64,000 nt of DNA. It comes from an uncultured Lachnospiraceae bacterium. Lineage in GTDB: Bacteria > Bacillota > Clostridia > Lachnospirales > Lachnospiraceae. Both the position numbers and the translations under genes were made by a program. The notes beneath the pieces were generated by a model. The model was given only the letters and a program-made list of their open reading frames with translations, was not told the origin of the DNA and made no database searches. The stretch lies in NCBI GenBank assembly GCA_959022495.1, contig CAUEYX010000005.1:127753-191752 (forward strand). The letters are read 5' to 3'. How positions within the stretch are numbered: the stretch's first letter is position 1; each line of letters begins with the position of its first letter. Of the stretch, positions 25,639 through 33,835 are shown one piece after another.

Positions 25639-26598
25639 ATGAAACGCTTAAAAATAGGAAATGTAGAACTTGAGAACCGATATATACTGGGACCCATGGC
25701 AGGTGTGACGGACCTGCCATTTCGTCTGTTGTGCAGGGAGCAGGGGGCGGGGCTGCTCTGTATGGAGATGGTGAGTGCAAAAGCGATCCTCTACAATAAT
25801 AAAAACACAGAGAGCCTCCTTGAGATCCATCCTGATGAACAGCCCGTGTCCCTCCAGCTCTTTGGATCAGATCCCGGGATCATGAGCGAGATGGCAAAGC
25901 GGATTGAAGAGCGCCCTTTCGCGATCCTGGACATCAATATGGGATGTCCGGTGCCCAAGGTGGTGAAAAACGGCGAAGGGTCAGCCCTGATGAAAGAGCC
26001 GAAGCTGGTCTATGATATTGTCCGTTCCATGGTGAAAGCCATTGAGAAGCCGGTGACCGTGAAGATCAGAAAGGGATTTGACGATGACCATGTCAATGCC
26101 GTGGAGATCGCGAAGATCATTGAGGAGGCAGGGGCGGCCGCGGTGGCCGTGCACGGAAGGACGCGGGAGCAGTATTACAGCGGCAGGGCGGACTGGGACA
26201 TTATACGGCAGGTGAAGGAAGCTGTCTCCATCCCCGTGATAGGCAATGGGGATGTGACCACTCCAGAGAAGGCGCAGGAGCTGGTCCGCCGGACCGGATG
26301 TGACGGCGTCATGATCGCCAGGGGAGCCCAGGGGAATCCGTGGATCTTTTCGGAGATGACGGCATATGAGGAGACAGGAAGGATACCGCCCAGGCCGGAT
26401 AAAGAAGAGCTGCGCGGCATGATGCTTCGGCACGCGCGGCTGCAGCTTCAATATAAGGGAGAGTACTCGGGAATCCGGGAGATGAGAAAGCATGTGGCGT
26501 GGTACACAAAAGGAATCCCCAACGCCGCCCGTCTGAGGGATCAGATCAACCAGGTGGAGACCATTTCAGAACTGGAAAATCTCTTGACAGTACTATAG
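25639..26598 (+). CDS. dusB: tRNA-dihydrouridine synthase B
   Basis: The 319-residue FMN enzyme reduces specific uridines in the tRNA D-loop. It shows GPMAGVTDLPFR at the barrel start, INMGCPVPKV with the catalytic Cys, VKIRKGFDD, AVHGRTREQYYSGRADW (FMN phosphate side), PVIGNGDVT and IARGAQGNPWIF. The start is an ATG 13 bp after the coaX remnant, preceded by GGGAATATG context without a strong ribosome site, so it may be coupled to the remnant transcript. Downstream lie greA and lysS. Confidence 0.95.
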   Translation: MKRLKIGNVELENRYILGPMAGVTDLPFRLLCREQGAGLLCMEMVSAKAILYNNKNTESLLEIHPDEQPVSLQLFGSDPGIMSEMAKRIEERPFAILDINMGCPVPKVVKNGEGSALMKEPKLVYDIVRSMVKAIEKPVTVKIRKGFDDDHVNAVEIAKIIEEAGAAAVAVHGRTREQYYSGRADWDIIRQVKEAVSIPVIGNGDVTTPEKAQELVRRTGCDGVMIARGAQGNPWIFSEMTAYEETGRIPPRPDKEELRGMMLRHARLQLQYKGEYSGIREMRKHVAWYTKGIPNAARLRDQINQVETISELENLLTVL

Positions 26599-26612
26599 TC
26601 TTTGGTTATAAT
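26584..26612 (+). promoter_or_regulatory. consensus sigma-A promoter for greA
   Basis: TTGACA (26584-26589), 17 bp, TATAAT (26607-26612): a perfect consensus promoter that overlaps the dusB stop codon, about 97 bp before the greA start. Confidence 0.85.
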
Positions 26613-26708
26613 ATTGAAATTGTGAAATAGACTTAAATGACAGCATACAGGGAGACCATTTCCTGCGCAGAATAGACAGAAATGTTAAAAAAGAAAGGGA
26701 GAGTTACC

Positions 26709-27194
26709 ATGGCAGAGGCAAAGAAAAGATTACTTACTTATGCCGGATTGAAGGCGCTTGAGGACGAGCTTGAGAATCTGAAAGTTGTCAAAAGAAAGGA
26801 AGTCGCGGCCAAGATCAAGGAAGCGAGGGAGCAGGGCGACCTCTCAGAGAACGCGGAGTACGACGCGGCAAAGGACGAGCAGAGGGATATCGAGGCGCGC
26901 ATCGAAGAGCTGGAAGGAATCCTTAAGAATGCGGAAGTCGTAGTTGAGGATGAAGTTGACTTTGACAAGATCAATGTAGGCTGTACTGTAAAAGTATTCG
27001 ACATCACGTACGATGAAGAAATGGAATTTAAAATTGTCGGTTCCACGGAAGCGAACAGCCTGGAAGGAAAGATCTCCAACGAATCTCCGGTCGGACAGGC
27101 GCTGATGGGCAGGAAAGCAGGAGATGTTGTCAGCGTGGAGACACAGGCAGGCGATATTCAGTACAAAGTGCTTGAGATCAGCCGTTCAAAGTAA
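26709..27194 (+). CDS. greA: transcription elongation factor GreA
   Basis: The 161-residue protein has the N-terminal coiled-coil hairpin that enters the RNA polymerase channel (LKALEDELENLKVVKRKEV, with tip GDLSENAEYDAAKDEQ carrying the acidic Asp/Glu) and a C-terminal FKBP-like domain (SPVGQALMGRKAGDVV). GreA stimulates transcript cleavage in stalled polymerase. I start at ATG 26709 after GAAAGGGAGAG; an in-frame ATG at 26682 would add nine residues. It has its own consensus promoter and a hairpin behind it. Confidence 0.96.
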   Translation: MAEAKKRLLTYAGLKALEDELENLKVVKRKEVAAKIKEAREQGDLSENAEYDAAKDEQRDIEARIEELEGILKNAEVVVEDEVDFDKINVGCTVKVFDITYDEEMEFKIVGSTEANSLEGKISNESPVGQALMGRKAGDVVSVETQAGDIQYKVLEISRSK

Positions 27195-27209
27195 ACAGAT
27201 GACATGATA

Positions 27210-27239
27210 CAGACCTCTTAAATGTTTTAAGAGGTCTGC
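27210..27239 (+). terminator. hairpin after greA
   Basis: CAGACCTCTTA (27210-27220) pairs with the segment ending AAGAGGTCTG (27229-27238) across a short loop. The stem is strong but no clear T run follows, so it may be a partial terminator or an mRNA-stabilising end. Confidence 0.6.
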
Positions 27240-27319
27240 GTTCGCATTTAGGAAAACCCGCGGAGGGCTTACAGGATGCTGTGAGAGGCACAGTGTATAA
27301 GAGGAAAGGAGATAAGAAA

Positions 27320-29260
27320 GTGTCCAAGGAGCAGAAAAATGTACAGGAACCAGATCTGAATCAGTTGAGGAAGGTGCGCCGGGAGAAGCTGGCGGAACTT
27401 CAGCAGAACGGGAAAGATCCGTTTGTAATCACGAAATATGACCAGACGCATCACAGCCAGGAGATCAAAGACCATTTTGACGAACTGGAAGGGAAGAAAG
27501 TATCCATCGCGGGACGCATGATGTCGAAGCGCGTGATGGGGAAAGCTTCTTTCTGCAATGTGCAGGACCTGAAAGGGAATATCCAGTCCTATGTGGCAAG
27601 AGACAGCGTGGGCGAGGAGAATTATAAAGAGTTTAAAAAGATGGATGTGGGCGATGTTGTCGGCATTGAGGGTGAAGTGTTCCGTACAAAGACGGGAGAG
27701 ATGTCTATTCACGCGTCTCATGTAGAGCTGCTCTCTAAGAGCCTTCAGATCCTTCCCGAGAAGTTCCACGGCTTGACCAACACGGATATCCGTTACCGCC
27801 AGAGATATGTGGATCTGATTATGAATCCTGAGGTAAAGGATACATTTATCAAACGCTCGAAAATCTTAAGCGCGATCAGGAGATACCTGGACAGCCAGGG
27901 ATTCATGGAAGTGGAGACGCCCATGCTTGTAAGCAATGCCGGCGGCGCTGCCGCGAGACCGTTTGAGACACATTTCAACGCGCTGGATGAGGACTTTAAA
28001 CTGCGCATCTCACTAGAGCTGTATTTAAAGAGACTCATCGTAGGCGGTATGGAGAGAGTGTACGAGATCGGACGCGTATTCAGGAATGAGGGACTTGACA
28101 CAAGACACAATCCCGAGTTTACGCTTATGGAGCTGTATCAGGCATATACAGATTATAACGGGATGATGGATCTGACAGAGAACCTGTACCGCTATGTGGC
28201 CCAGGAAGTTCTGGGCACAACGAAGATCAGTTACAATGGCGTGGAGATGGATCTGGGAAAGCCGTTTGAGCGTATCACAATGGTTGACGCCGTGAAGAAA
28301 TACGCGGGTGTCGACTGGAATGAAGTTGAGACTCTGGAGCAGGCAAGAGAGCTCGCGAAGGAGCACAACATCGAGTTCGAGGAGAGACATAAGAAGGGGG
28401 ATATCCTCAATCTGTTCTTTGAGGAGTACGTGGAAGAGCATTTGATCCAGCCGACTTTTGTCATGGATCACCCGATTGAGATCTCTCCGCTTACGAAGAA
28501 GAAGCCGGAGAACCCGGACTATGTAGAGCGCTTCGAGTTCTTTATGAACGGCTGGGAGATGGCGAACGCTTACTCCGAGCTCAATGATCCGATCGATCAG
28601 AGGGAACGTTTCAGAGCGCAGGAAGAACAGCTGGCTCAGGGTGACGAGGAGGCAAATACGACGGACGAGGACTTCTTAAATGCCCTTGAGATCGGAATGC
28701 CGCCGACAGGCGGCATCGGGTACGGGATCGACAGAATGTGCATGCTGCTGACAGATTCCGCGGCGATCAGGGATGTGCTTTTGTTCCCGACTATGAAGAG
28801 CATCGGAGGAAAGGATGCGGCAAAATCGGTTGAAAAAGCGGCGGCAGAGGTCAACGGACCGGTGGCAGGATTTGGCGGAAGCTTTGATTTCTCCAATGTG
28901 AAGATCGAGCCGCTCTTTGAGGAAATGGTTGATTTTGATACGTTCAGCAAGTCAGATTTCCGTGCCGTAAAGATCGAGGCATGTGAGGCAGTTCCGAAGA
29001 GTAAGAAGCTCCTGAAGTTCACCCTGAATGACGGAACAGATCGGAAACGTACGATTTTAAGCGGTATCCACGAGTATTACGAGCCGGAAGAACTGATTGG
29101 AAAGACAGCCATTGCCATCGTGAATCTGCCGCCAAGAAAGATGATGGGTATTGATTCCGAGGGAATGCTGATTTCTGCGGTTCATGAGGAAGATGGCAGA
29201 GAAGGATTAAATCTGCTGATGGTAGATGACAGGATTCCGGCGGGAGCGAAGCTGTATTAA
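27320..29260 (+). CDS. lysS: lysyl-tRNA synthetase with C-terminal Trbp111-type tRNA-binding domain
   Basis: The 646-residue class II enzyme charges tRNA-Lys. It has an N-terminal OB anticodon domain, motif 2 FRNEGLDTRHNPEFTLMELY and motif 3 GIGYGIDRMCMLL. The usual LysS ends near residue 500; here about 110 more residues follow (from FDTFSKSDFRAVKIEACEAV to the end) forming an EMAP/Trbp111-type domain as found at the C-terminus of many bacterial MetRS. The start is GTG at 27320 after AAAGGAGATAAGAAA; the upstream in-frame GTG at 27281 lacks a ribosome site. No T-box is visible upstream. Confidence 0.95.
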   Translation: MSKEQKNVQEPDLNQLRKVRREKLAELQQNGKDPFVITKYDQTHHSQEIKDHFDELEGKKVSIAGRMMSKRVMGKASFCNVQDLKGNIQSYVARDSVGEENYKEFKKMDVGDVVGIEGEVFRTKTGEMSIHASHVELLSKSLQILPEKFHGLTNTDIRYRQRYVDLIMNPEVKDTFIKRSKILSAIRRYLDSQGFMEVETPMLVSNAGGAAARPFETHFNALDEDFKLRISLELYLKRLIVGGMERVYEIGRVFRNEGLDTRHNPEFTLMELYQAYTDYNGMMDLTENLYRYVAQEVLGTTKISYNGVEMDLGKPFERITMVDAVKKYAGVDWNEVETLEQARELAKEHNIEFEERHKKGDILNLFFEEYVEEHLIQPTFVMDHPIEISPLTKKKPENPDYVERFEFFMNGWEMANAYSELNDPIDQRERFRAQEEQLAQGDEEANTTDEDFLNALEIGMPPTGGIGYGIDRMCMLLTDSAAIRDVLLFPTMKSIGGKDAAKSVEKAAAEVNGPVAGFGGSFDFSNVKIEPLFEEMVDFDTFSKSDFRAVKIEACEAVPKSKKLLKFTLNDGTDRKRTILSGIHEYYEPEELIGKTAIAIVNLPPRKMMGIDSEGMLISAVHEEDGREGLNLLMVDDRIPAGAKLY

Positions 29261-29392
29261 GACATATCATGTTGGAGGACAAAATGTGATGTCCTTCATT
29301 GGTAGAAATTTCTCTCAAAGCACATATTTACATCATTTGGTGCAGAAAGTCGTGCGGAGTGGAAAAGTTTTATAATTAACAGAGAGAATGAG

Positions 29393-29424
29393 AATGGGCA
29401 GTTCCATAATGGGATTGCCCATTT
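29393..29424 (+). terminator. probable terminator
   Basis: AATGGGCA (29393-29400) pairs with TGCCCATT (29416-29423), with further inner pairing TTCCAT/ATGGGA, followed by TT and CGAAA. It may end the lysS transcript, although it lies inside the repeat-flanked segment. Confidence 0.6.
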
Positions 29425-29432
29425 TCGAAATA

Positions 29433-29540
29433 ATGAGAAATATAGATTCAGTTAGGCGAGGACAATTAGAGAAAAGCGAAGCGCTGATTGAGAAAATCTA
29501 TTCGTTTACCAGAAAAGGTCAAGTCAAAAAATTAGAATGA
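29433..29540 (+). CDS. 35-codon frame, possible gene fragment
   Basis: ATG to TGA, 35 residues (MRNIDSVRRGQLEK then a helical KR-rich end). There is no good ribosome site and no recognised family. It lies between the two 13-bp repeats and may be the tail of a lost gene. I cannot say that it is translated. Confidence 0.25.
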   Translation: MRNIDSVRRGQLEKSEALIEKIYSFTRKGQVKKLE

Positions 29541-29598
29541 GACAACTATGTTGTAAGCTGTATTAAGCCGGACAATGAGATGGAGAGAACTGAAAAAG

Positions 29599-30234
29599 AT
29601 GGATAAAATATACACATGGAAAGAATGTAAAAAAAGCAATGTCTTTTCGGTACAAGATGATAAGGTAAGGCTGCGTATACTGTGCCCAGAAGATAAGGAA
29701 GATTATTTTTCGCTATATCAGGAAACGTCGATTGTTAAGAAAGCTATGAAAACAGAGGAGTTCCGAGAATTTTTTGAGTCGCAATGGAAAGAGATGGAAT
29801 TGAACAATGAAGAGTTAAACATTACGATTTTGGCACAAGGCACAGGAGAATATGCTGGGAATATTCGATTAAATAATTTGTCATCTGATACACCGGAAGT
29901 GGGTGTAGACATTTGCAGCAAGTATAGAAGACAAGGAATTGCATACCAGTCTTTGCGTCTATTTAAAAAGATGGTATCCGATATATGTGGAGTTGCTTAC
30001 TATTTGGTTAGGATTTATTCAGATAACGAAGCGAGTCAGGGATTGTTTCGTAAACTTGGAGCAGTTGAAATAGGAAAAGAGCCAAGCGAATATCAGAGAT
30101 TTCTGAATGTACTGCGTGAGGAGTTGGGAAACGAGGAGTATGAAAAGATAAAAACAAAAAATCCTGATATGGAGAAAATAGCCGGAAGTAGATATATCAA
30201 GCGTTATAGATTGGATGTAAAGCATATAAGCTAG
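29599..30234 (+). CDS. GNAT family N-acetyltransferase (RimJ/RimL-like)
   Basis: The 211-residue protein has the GNAT fold: LRILCPEDKEDYFSLYQE, AGNIRLNNLSSDTPEVGVDI, then the acetyl-CoA pyrophosphate loop CSKYRRQGIAYQSLRLF (R/QxxGxA) and VRIYSDNEASQGLFRKLGA. Such enzymes acetylate N-termini or small amines; the substrate is unknown. I start at ATG 29599, with GGAG 13 bp upstream; ATG 29575 would add eight residues and also lacks a strong site. The coding sequence is much richer in A and T than lysS, matching the accessory region. Confidence 0.8.
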   Translation: MDKIYTWKECKKSNVFSVQDDKVRLRILCPEDKEDYFSLYQETSIVKKAMKTEEFREFFESQWKEMELNNEELNITILAQGTGEYAGNIRLNNLSSDTPEVGVDICSKYRRQGIAYQSLRLFKKMVSDICGVAYYLVRIYSDNEASQGLFRKLGAVEIGKEPSEYQRFLNVLREELGNEEYEKIKTKNPDMEKIAGSRYIKRYRLDVKHIS

Positions 30235-30454
30235 AAAGTAATAGTTCGGGACCAGGACAAGTGCTGAACTGCCTGTTCCACCCCAAATTTTAATGCGGTA
30301 TGGTCGGATGAGCCTATGGTGATTAGGATACCAGTTGTTAATACAGTGAATAATAATCTGAAGAATGAAAAAGTGGATATTCAGAGCATAGAAGTGGTCT
30401 TAAATCAATTTAACTTAAAAATTTTATTTTTCATAGAAAAGTTAAAATAAAAAC

Positions 30455-30648
30455 CATGTATTTCGACTTACGCAGTTGGTTCGACCTGAAACAAGACGGG
30501 GTCTTAGTGCGGAAATAGCAGAAGATATGAAAAGTTTTTATCTGAAATGGAGAACGAGGATATAGATTTGCAGTCCATTGGTGTAAGGGGTGCAGATAAA
30601 AAGAGAATCCGCGGTATTTTGTATCAGTGTTATGAATTAGCAGAATAA
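30455..30648 (+). pseudogene. frameshifted fragment of an unrecognised gene
   Basis: One frame reads RLTQLVRPETRRGLSAEIAE and, after one shift in the T run near 30533-30540, another continues KFLSEMENEDIDLQSIG and ends GILYQCYELAE with a stop at 30646-30648. The two pieces join smoothly into a protein-like sequence, suggesting a degraded C-terminus. I do not recognise the family. Confidence 0.35.
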
Positions 30649-30746
30649 TACATATGGTCCAAGTTCCGAGAAGTGCCGATACAGTGTGTAAGATAATCAG
30701 GAAATTTGTTTGCAGTAGAAAAAATAAAAAAGGAATAGGAAAGTAT

Positions 30747-30776
30747 GGTGTCGTGAATTTGCGACACCTCTTTTTA
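30747..30776 (+). terminator. rho-independent terminator
   Basis: GGTGTCG (30747-30753) pairs perfectly with CGACACC (30762-30768), followed by TCTTTTTAT. It follows no intact gene, supporting that a gene once preceded it. Confidence 0.8.
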
Positions 30777-30796
30777 TAAGTCGTAATTCTGTTCAG

Positions 30797-30890
30797 TTCG
30801 CGAAGCGTGCGAAATATCAACCACCCGCTGTGCGGGTGCGCGGTATTGGTTGTACCCTAAAACCACCTTTCCGTTATAATCGGAGGGGTG
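30797..30890. repeat. three consecutive hairpins (REP-like or structured RNA)
   Basis: Hairpin 1 is TTCGC/GCGAA (30797-30813). Hairpin 2 is CACCCGC-TGT-GCGGGTG (30822-30838) with an outer CAACC/GGTTG pairing (30818-30852). Hairpin 3 runs 30864-30890 with a CACC...GGTG stem around TTATAAT. GC-rich palindromes in an AT-rich setting suggest a REP-like element or the end of an IS200/IS605-type element. Confidence 0.5.
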
Positions 30891-30996
30891 TCCTCTTACT
30901 TATCAAAACGTTCTAAATTGGAAATATAAGATGAAAAAGAGAATGTTGATTTATGAAAAATTGAGAAAGTATTAAGGGAATAAATATAAGTCAATA

Positions 30997-31251
30997 TTAA
31001 TTATCTTCATCTCCTTCTTCGAAAGAATAATCATTTAGTTCAGGGAAATCAAGAAATTCAGCTAGAGTCATATTAAATGCGATTGCAATTTTGTGTAAGG
31101 TTTTTGCTTTAGGATTATGAGTCTGTCCTCTGACAATATTATCTAAAGTAGACTGCTTAACACCGCTCATTGCAGATAATCTATAGATGCTTATACCTCG
31201 TTGTGAGCAAAGAGATTTTATTCTTTTTACATATAAATCTGAATATGCCAT
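30997..31251 (-). CDS. XRE family helix-turn-helix regulator
   Basis: The 84-residue protein is one Cro/C1-type HTH domain: VKRIKSLCSQRGISIYRLSAMSGVKQSTLDNIVRG with helix 2-turn-helix 3 at about residues 22-40, then an acidic tail. The ATG at 31251 has GGAGG 7 bp upstream; longer in-frame extension upstream would run through the operators and is rejected. It is divergent from the surface-glycan cluster, whose promoter is flanked by two ACCCG-N4-CGGGT palindromes about 75-135 bp away. It is the obvious candidate to bind them, by position only. Confidence 0.85.
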   Translation of the reverse strand: MAYSDLYVKRIKSLCSQRGISIYRLSAMSGVKQSTLDNIVRGQTHNPKAKTLHKIAIAFNMTLAEFLDFPELNDYSFEEGDEDN

Positions 31252-31327
31252 AATATTCCTCCGCTTAATCATAGCGACGCTTAAGAGCCATTTTTCTACT
31301 ATGGTAGCAGAGAAAAATGCTGGATAT

Positions 31328-31341
31328 ACCCGTATACGGGT
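31328..31341. promoter_or_regulatory. palindromic operator 1
   Basis: ACCCGTATACGGGT is a perfect 14-bp palindrome touching the -35 of the glycan-cluster promoter. Confidence 0.75.
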
Positions 31342-31370
31342 TGACAACTCGGAGTATAGTGTCGCATAAT
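31341..31370 (+). promoter_or_regulatory. promoter of the surface-glycan cluster
   Basis: TTGACA (31341-31346) and CATAAT (31365-31370) are 18 bp apart. Operator 1 abuts the -35 and operator 2 begins 3 bp after the -10, so repressor bound at either would block initiation. The leader to the first gene is about 105 bp. Confidence 0.72.
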
Positions 31371-31372
31371 AT

Positions 31373-31386
31373 ACCCGGGTACGGGT
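31373..31386. promoter_or_regulatory. palindromic operator 2
   Basis: ACCCGGGTACGGGT shares ACCCG-N4-CGGGT with operator 1. The centre-to-centre distance is 45 bp, about four helical turns. Confidence 0.7.
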
Positions 31387-31481
31387 ACAAAAATCGACTT
31401 TATAAAAGAATAAGCTGCTTAGATGATAAATTTCATAAGGCAGGATACTCTGCAAAATTTATATATAAGGGGCGAGAATAC

Positions 31482-32129
31482 ATGAAGGATGAGATTAAGC
31501 AGGATGATACAGCAATTTTGTTTAGCAGGAATGGACACTCAGTGAATTCCCATTTATATGATTCTGTTAAACGGATTGGAGATGTATTTCTTTCAATTTT
31601 ATTATTTCTAGTTATGTCCCCGTTGATGTGTATTATAGCCGTATTAATTAAGATTGATTCGCCTGGCCCGGTAATTTTTTCTCAAGAGCGTCTTGGAAAA
31701 GATGGAGCTCCTTTTGTAATCTATAAATTTCGTTCAATGAGAGTAGATGCTGAGATAGACGGACCCAAGTGGGCATCGAAAGATGATGATAGATGCACAA
31801 GAGTGGGAAAGATATTACGAAAAGCAAGACTGGATGAAATACCGCAGCTGTTGAATATTCTGGAAGGCGACATGAGCTTTGTGGGGCCCAGGCCGGAGAG
31901 ATCGTGTTTTTATCAAAAATTTGAGACATATATTCCTGGTTTTAAAAATCGACTTGCAGTAAAGCCAGGGTTAACAGGGCTGGCGCAGGTTAATGGAGGA
32001 TATGATTTGTGCCCGGAGGAAAAGATTGTTTATGACATGAAATACATAGAACATAAATCCATCCGCCTGGATATGGAATGTATGTTAAAGACATTTATAT
32101 TAATTTTTACCCATAAGGGGGCCAGATGA
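31482..32129 (+). CDS. initiating undecaprenyl-phosphate sugar-phosphate transferase
   Basis: The 215-residue protein is the catalytic half of a WbaP/CpsE-type polyprenol sugar transferase. It has one membrane helix (about residues 30-52), then IDSPGPVIFSQERLGKDG, IYKFRSMRVDAE, TRVGKILRKARLDEIPQLLNIL and MSFVGPRPER. It moves a sugar 1-phosphate onto undecaprenyl phosphate and so starts the repeat unit. The ATG at 31482 follows AAGGGGCGAG; the open frame upstream to 31317 crosses the promoter and is not used. It overlaps the next gene. Confidence 0.92.
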   Translation: MKDEIKQDDTAILFSRNGHSVNSHLYDSVKRIGDVFLSILLFLVMSPLMCIIAVLIKIDSPGPVIFSQERLGKDGAPFVIYKFRSMRVDAEIDGPKWASKDDDRCTRVGKILRKARLDEIPQLLNILEGDMSFVGPRPERSCFYQKFETYIPGFKNRLAVKPGLTGLAQVNGGYDLCPEEKIVYDMKYIEHKSIRLDMECMLKTFILIFTHKGAR

Positions 32130-32929
32130 TGAATAGAAACCAGTCCTTGGGATTGATCTCTGTTGTTATGCCTGCCTATAACGCAGAAAAAACAATAGCA
32201 AAAGCAATACAGTCCGCAAGAGTACAAACATATTCCGATATTGAAGTGATCATTGTAGACGATTGTTCACAGGACGAAACTGTGAAAATAGCGGCCTCTT
32301 ATGCCAAGAAAGATAATCGAATAAAAGTATTTCAGAATCAAACGAATATGGGAGCGGCTTTCGCGAGAAATAGAGGGGTAGAGGAAGCGGGAGGAGATTG
32401 GATCGCCTTCCTTGACAGTGATGATAGATGGGTTCCGTCAAAGCTTGAAAAACAGTCGGATATTCTAATAAAAAATCCGTTATGTCCTTTATACTATACC
32501 GGATCGGCCTTTGAGAATGACGAGGGAACGAAGTGCAGTTATATATTGTCTGTTCCAGAACATTTGAAATATCGGGATCTGTTAAAACAGAATCTCATTT
32601 CATGTTCATCTGTTTTGGTAAAAAAAGAAGCGCTGATGAAGTTCCCTATGAAATCTGACCCGATGATTCATGAGGATTTAGCCGCGTGGTTAAAAATCTT
32701 AAAAGACGGATCTGAAGCTGTAGGAATTAATGAACCATTATTAATATATCGGATATCCTCCAAAAGCAAGTCGGGGAATAAATTACGCGCGGCCCGGATG
32801 CAATGGAGGACATATCAGGCGGCCGGAATCGGATATTGGAAAAGCATGAGATATTTTTTTACATACGCCTGGCGAAACATAAAAAAGTATTTACGCATCT
32901 TTAGCGCTTTTGAAAGGATCGATTCATAA
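32126..32929 (+). CDS. family 2 glycosyltransferase
   Basis: The 267-residue GT-A enzyme opens with LISVVMPAYNAEKTIAKAIQ, VIIVDDCSQDET and AFLDSDDRWVPSKLEKQ (the DxD metal site), the classic GT2 pattern. It adds a sugar to the lipid-linked repeat unit on the cytoplasmic face. Start ATG at 32126 or 32129 overlaps the stop of the initiating transferase. Sugar specificity is not predictable. Confidence 0.9.
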   Translation: MMNRNQSLGLISVVMPAYNAEKTIAKAIQSARVQTYSDIEVIIVDDCSQDETVKIAASYAKKDNRIKVFQNQTNMGAAFARNRGVEEAGGDWIAFLDSDDRWVPSKLEKQSDILIKNPLCPLYYTGSAFENDEGTKCSYILSVPEHLKYRDLLKQNLISCSSVLVKKEALMKFPMKSDPMIHEDLAAWLKILKDGSEAVGINEPLLIYRISSKSKSGNKLRAARMQWRTYQAAGIGYWKSMRYFFTYAWRNIKKYLRIFSAFERIDS

Positions 32930-33811
32930 ATGGAGGGGAATCTAAAAGCGGAAAAACAGAATAATTTAAAAAGCCATCAACGTATGATGTATGAAATGTT
33001 AAAAGAGGTAGATCGTATATGCAGAAAACATAAAATTAATTATATGCTTTTCGCGGGGACTATGTTAGGGGCAGTCAGACATCATGGATTTATTCCATGG
33101 GACGATGATCTGGACATTCTTATGCCGCGCCTGGAATATGAACGCTTTCTGCAGGTTGCGGAAAAAGACTTGAATCCGCAGAAATATTTTTTACAAAAAG
33201 AATTTTCACCCCATTGGCCTATGTTTTTTTCAAAACTGCGATGTAACGGAACCGCATGTATCGAGCGTTATGTGCCAAAGGATGAACATACGCATATGGG
33301 AGTTTATATTGATATCTTTCCCTGTGACAATTTATATGAAAATGAGATTATGAGAAAATTACAATTTGCTGCCTCAAAGATTGTAATTGCGAAATCACTT
33401 GGAAAAAGGGGGTATCTTACCAATAGTAAATTAAAGAAAGCTGTGATTCTGATTTCTCAGATAATTCCTACCAATATCTTGAAGATTTTTATTAAATATA
33501 GAGGAGGGACAAAATCCAGTATGGTACACACTTTTTTTGGAGGAGCGTCCCAATATACGAAAAACATTTATCCGCGAATCTGGTTTTCAGAGACGCTGCC
33601 TTGTCAATTTGAGAATGGTCAATTTTCGATTCCGGCTGGATTTGATGAAATTCTGACACAATTATATGGTAACTATCTGATTCCATTGACAAAAGAAAAA
33701 AGAGGGCAGAAAGAGCACGCAGAAATTGTAGACTTATATAATTCCTATACTGTGTACAAGGGAATCCAAAAGAAAATACACTTTCAGGAATATACCCGCA
33801 GTATAAGATGA
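32930..33811 (+). CDS. LicD family phosphotransferase
   Basis: The 293-residue protein has the LicD/FKTN nucleotidyltransferase-like core: INYMLFAGTMLGAVRHHGFI, PWDDDLDILMPRLEYERF (metal-binding Asp cluster) and HMGVYIDIFPCDN. LicD proteins transfer phosphocholine, or other phospho-alcohols or sugar phosphates, onto glycans. The ATG directly follows the previous stop. No licA/B/C choline-uptake genes are in the window, so the donor is unknown. Two downstream surface proteins carry Tyr-rich wall-binding-like repeats, which in choline-binding proteins recognise this kind of modification. Confidence 0.9.
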   Translation: MEGNLKAEKQNNLKSHQRMMYEMLKEVDRICRKHKINYMLFAGTMLGAVRHHGFIPWDDDLDILMPRLEYERFLQVAEKDLNPQKYFLQKEFSPHWPMFFSKLRCNGTACIERYVPKDEHTHMGVYIDIFPCDNLYENEIMRKLQFAASKIVIAKSLGKRGYLTNSKLKKAVILISQIIPTNILKIFIKYRGGTKSSMVHTFFGGASQYTKNIYPRIWFSETLPCQFENGQFSIPAGFDEILTQLYGNYLIPLTKEKRGQKEHAEIVDLYNSYTVYKGIQKKIHFQEYTRSIR

Positions 33812-33835
33812 CAAACTTTTATGAAGGAGGATGAA

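Larger units (their letters stand above)
29249..29567. repeat. 13-bp direct repeat of the lysS 3' end
   Basis: AAGCTGTATTAAG occurs at 29249-29261 (last lysS codons plus stop) and again at 29555-29567. The 293 bp between hold a terminator and a 35-codon frame. This looks like an attachment-site duplication or insertion footprint at the edge of the accessory region. Confidence 0.6.
30235..30996. other. 760-bp non-coding and decayed segment
   Basis: No intact gene is supported here. It contains decayed frames (a frame with stops removed by one shift at 30455-30648; a 44-codon frame ending near 30450), a strong terminator at 30747 and three consecutive hairpins at 30797-30890. Composition is AT-rich except for the hairpins. 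It reads as an island junction between lysS/GNAT and the glycan cluster. Confidence 0.6.

Noticed and set aside
27195..27319. T-box leader before lysS
   Set aside because: The 125 bp contain only the greA hairpin; no T-box consensus (AGGGTGGNACCGCG) is present.
30431..30820. 129-codon minus-strand frame in the lysS-XRE gap
   Set aside because: It crosses a strong terminator hairpin and the decayed plus-strand frames, has no ribosome site and no family resemblance.
31317..31481. N-terminal extension of the sugar transferase
   Set aside because: It would place translation across the promoter and operator; ATG 31482 has its own ribosome site and gives a normal protein.
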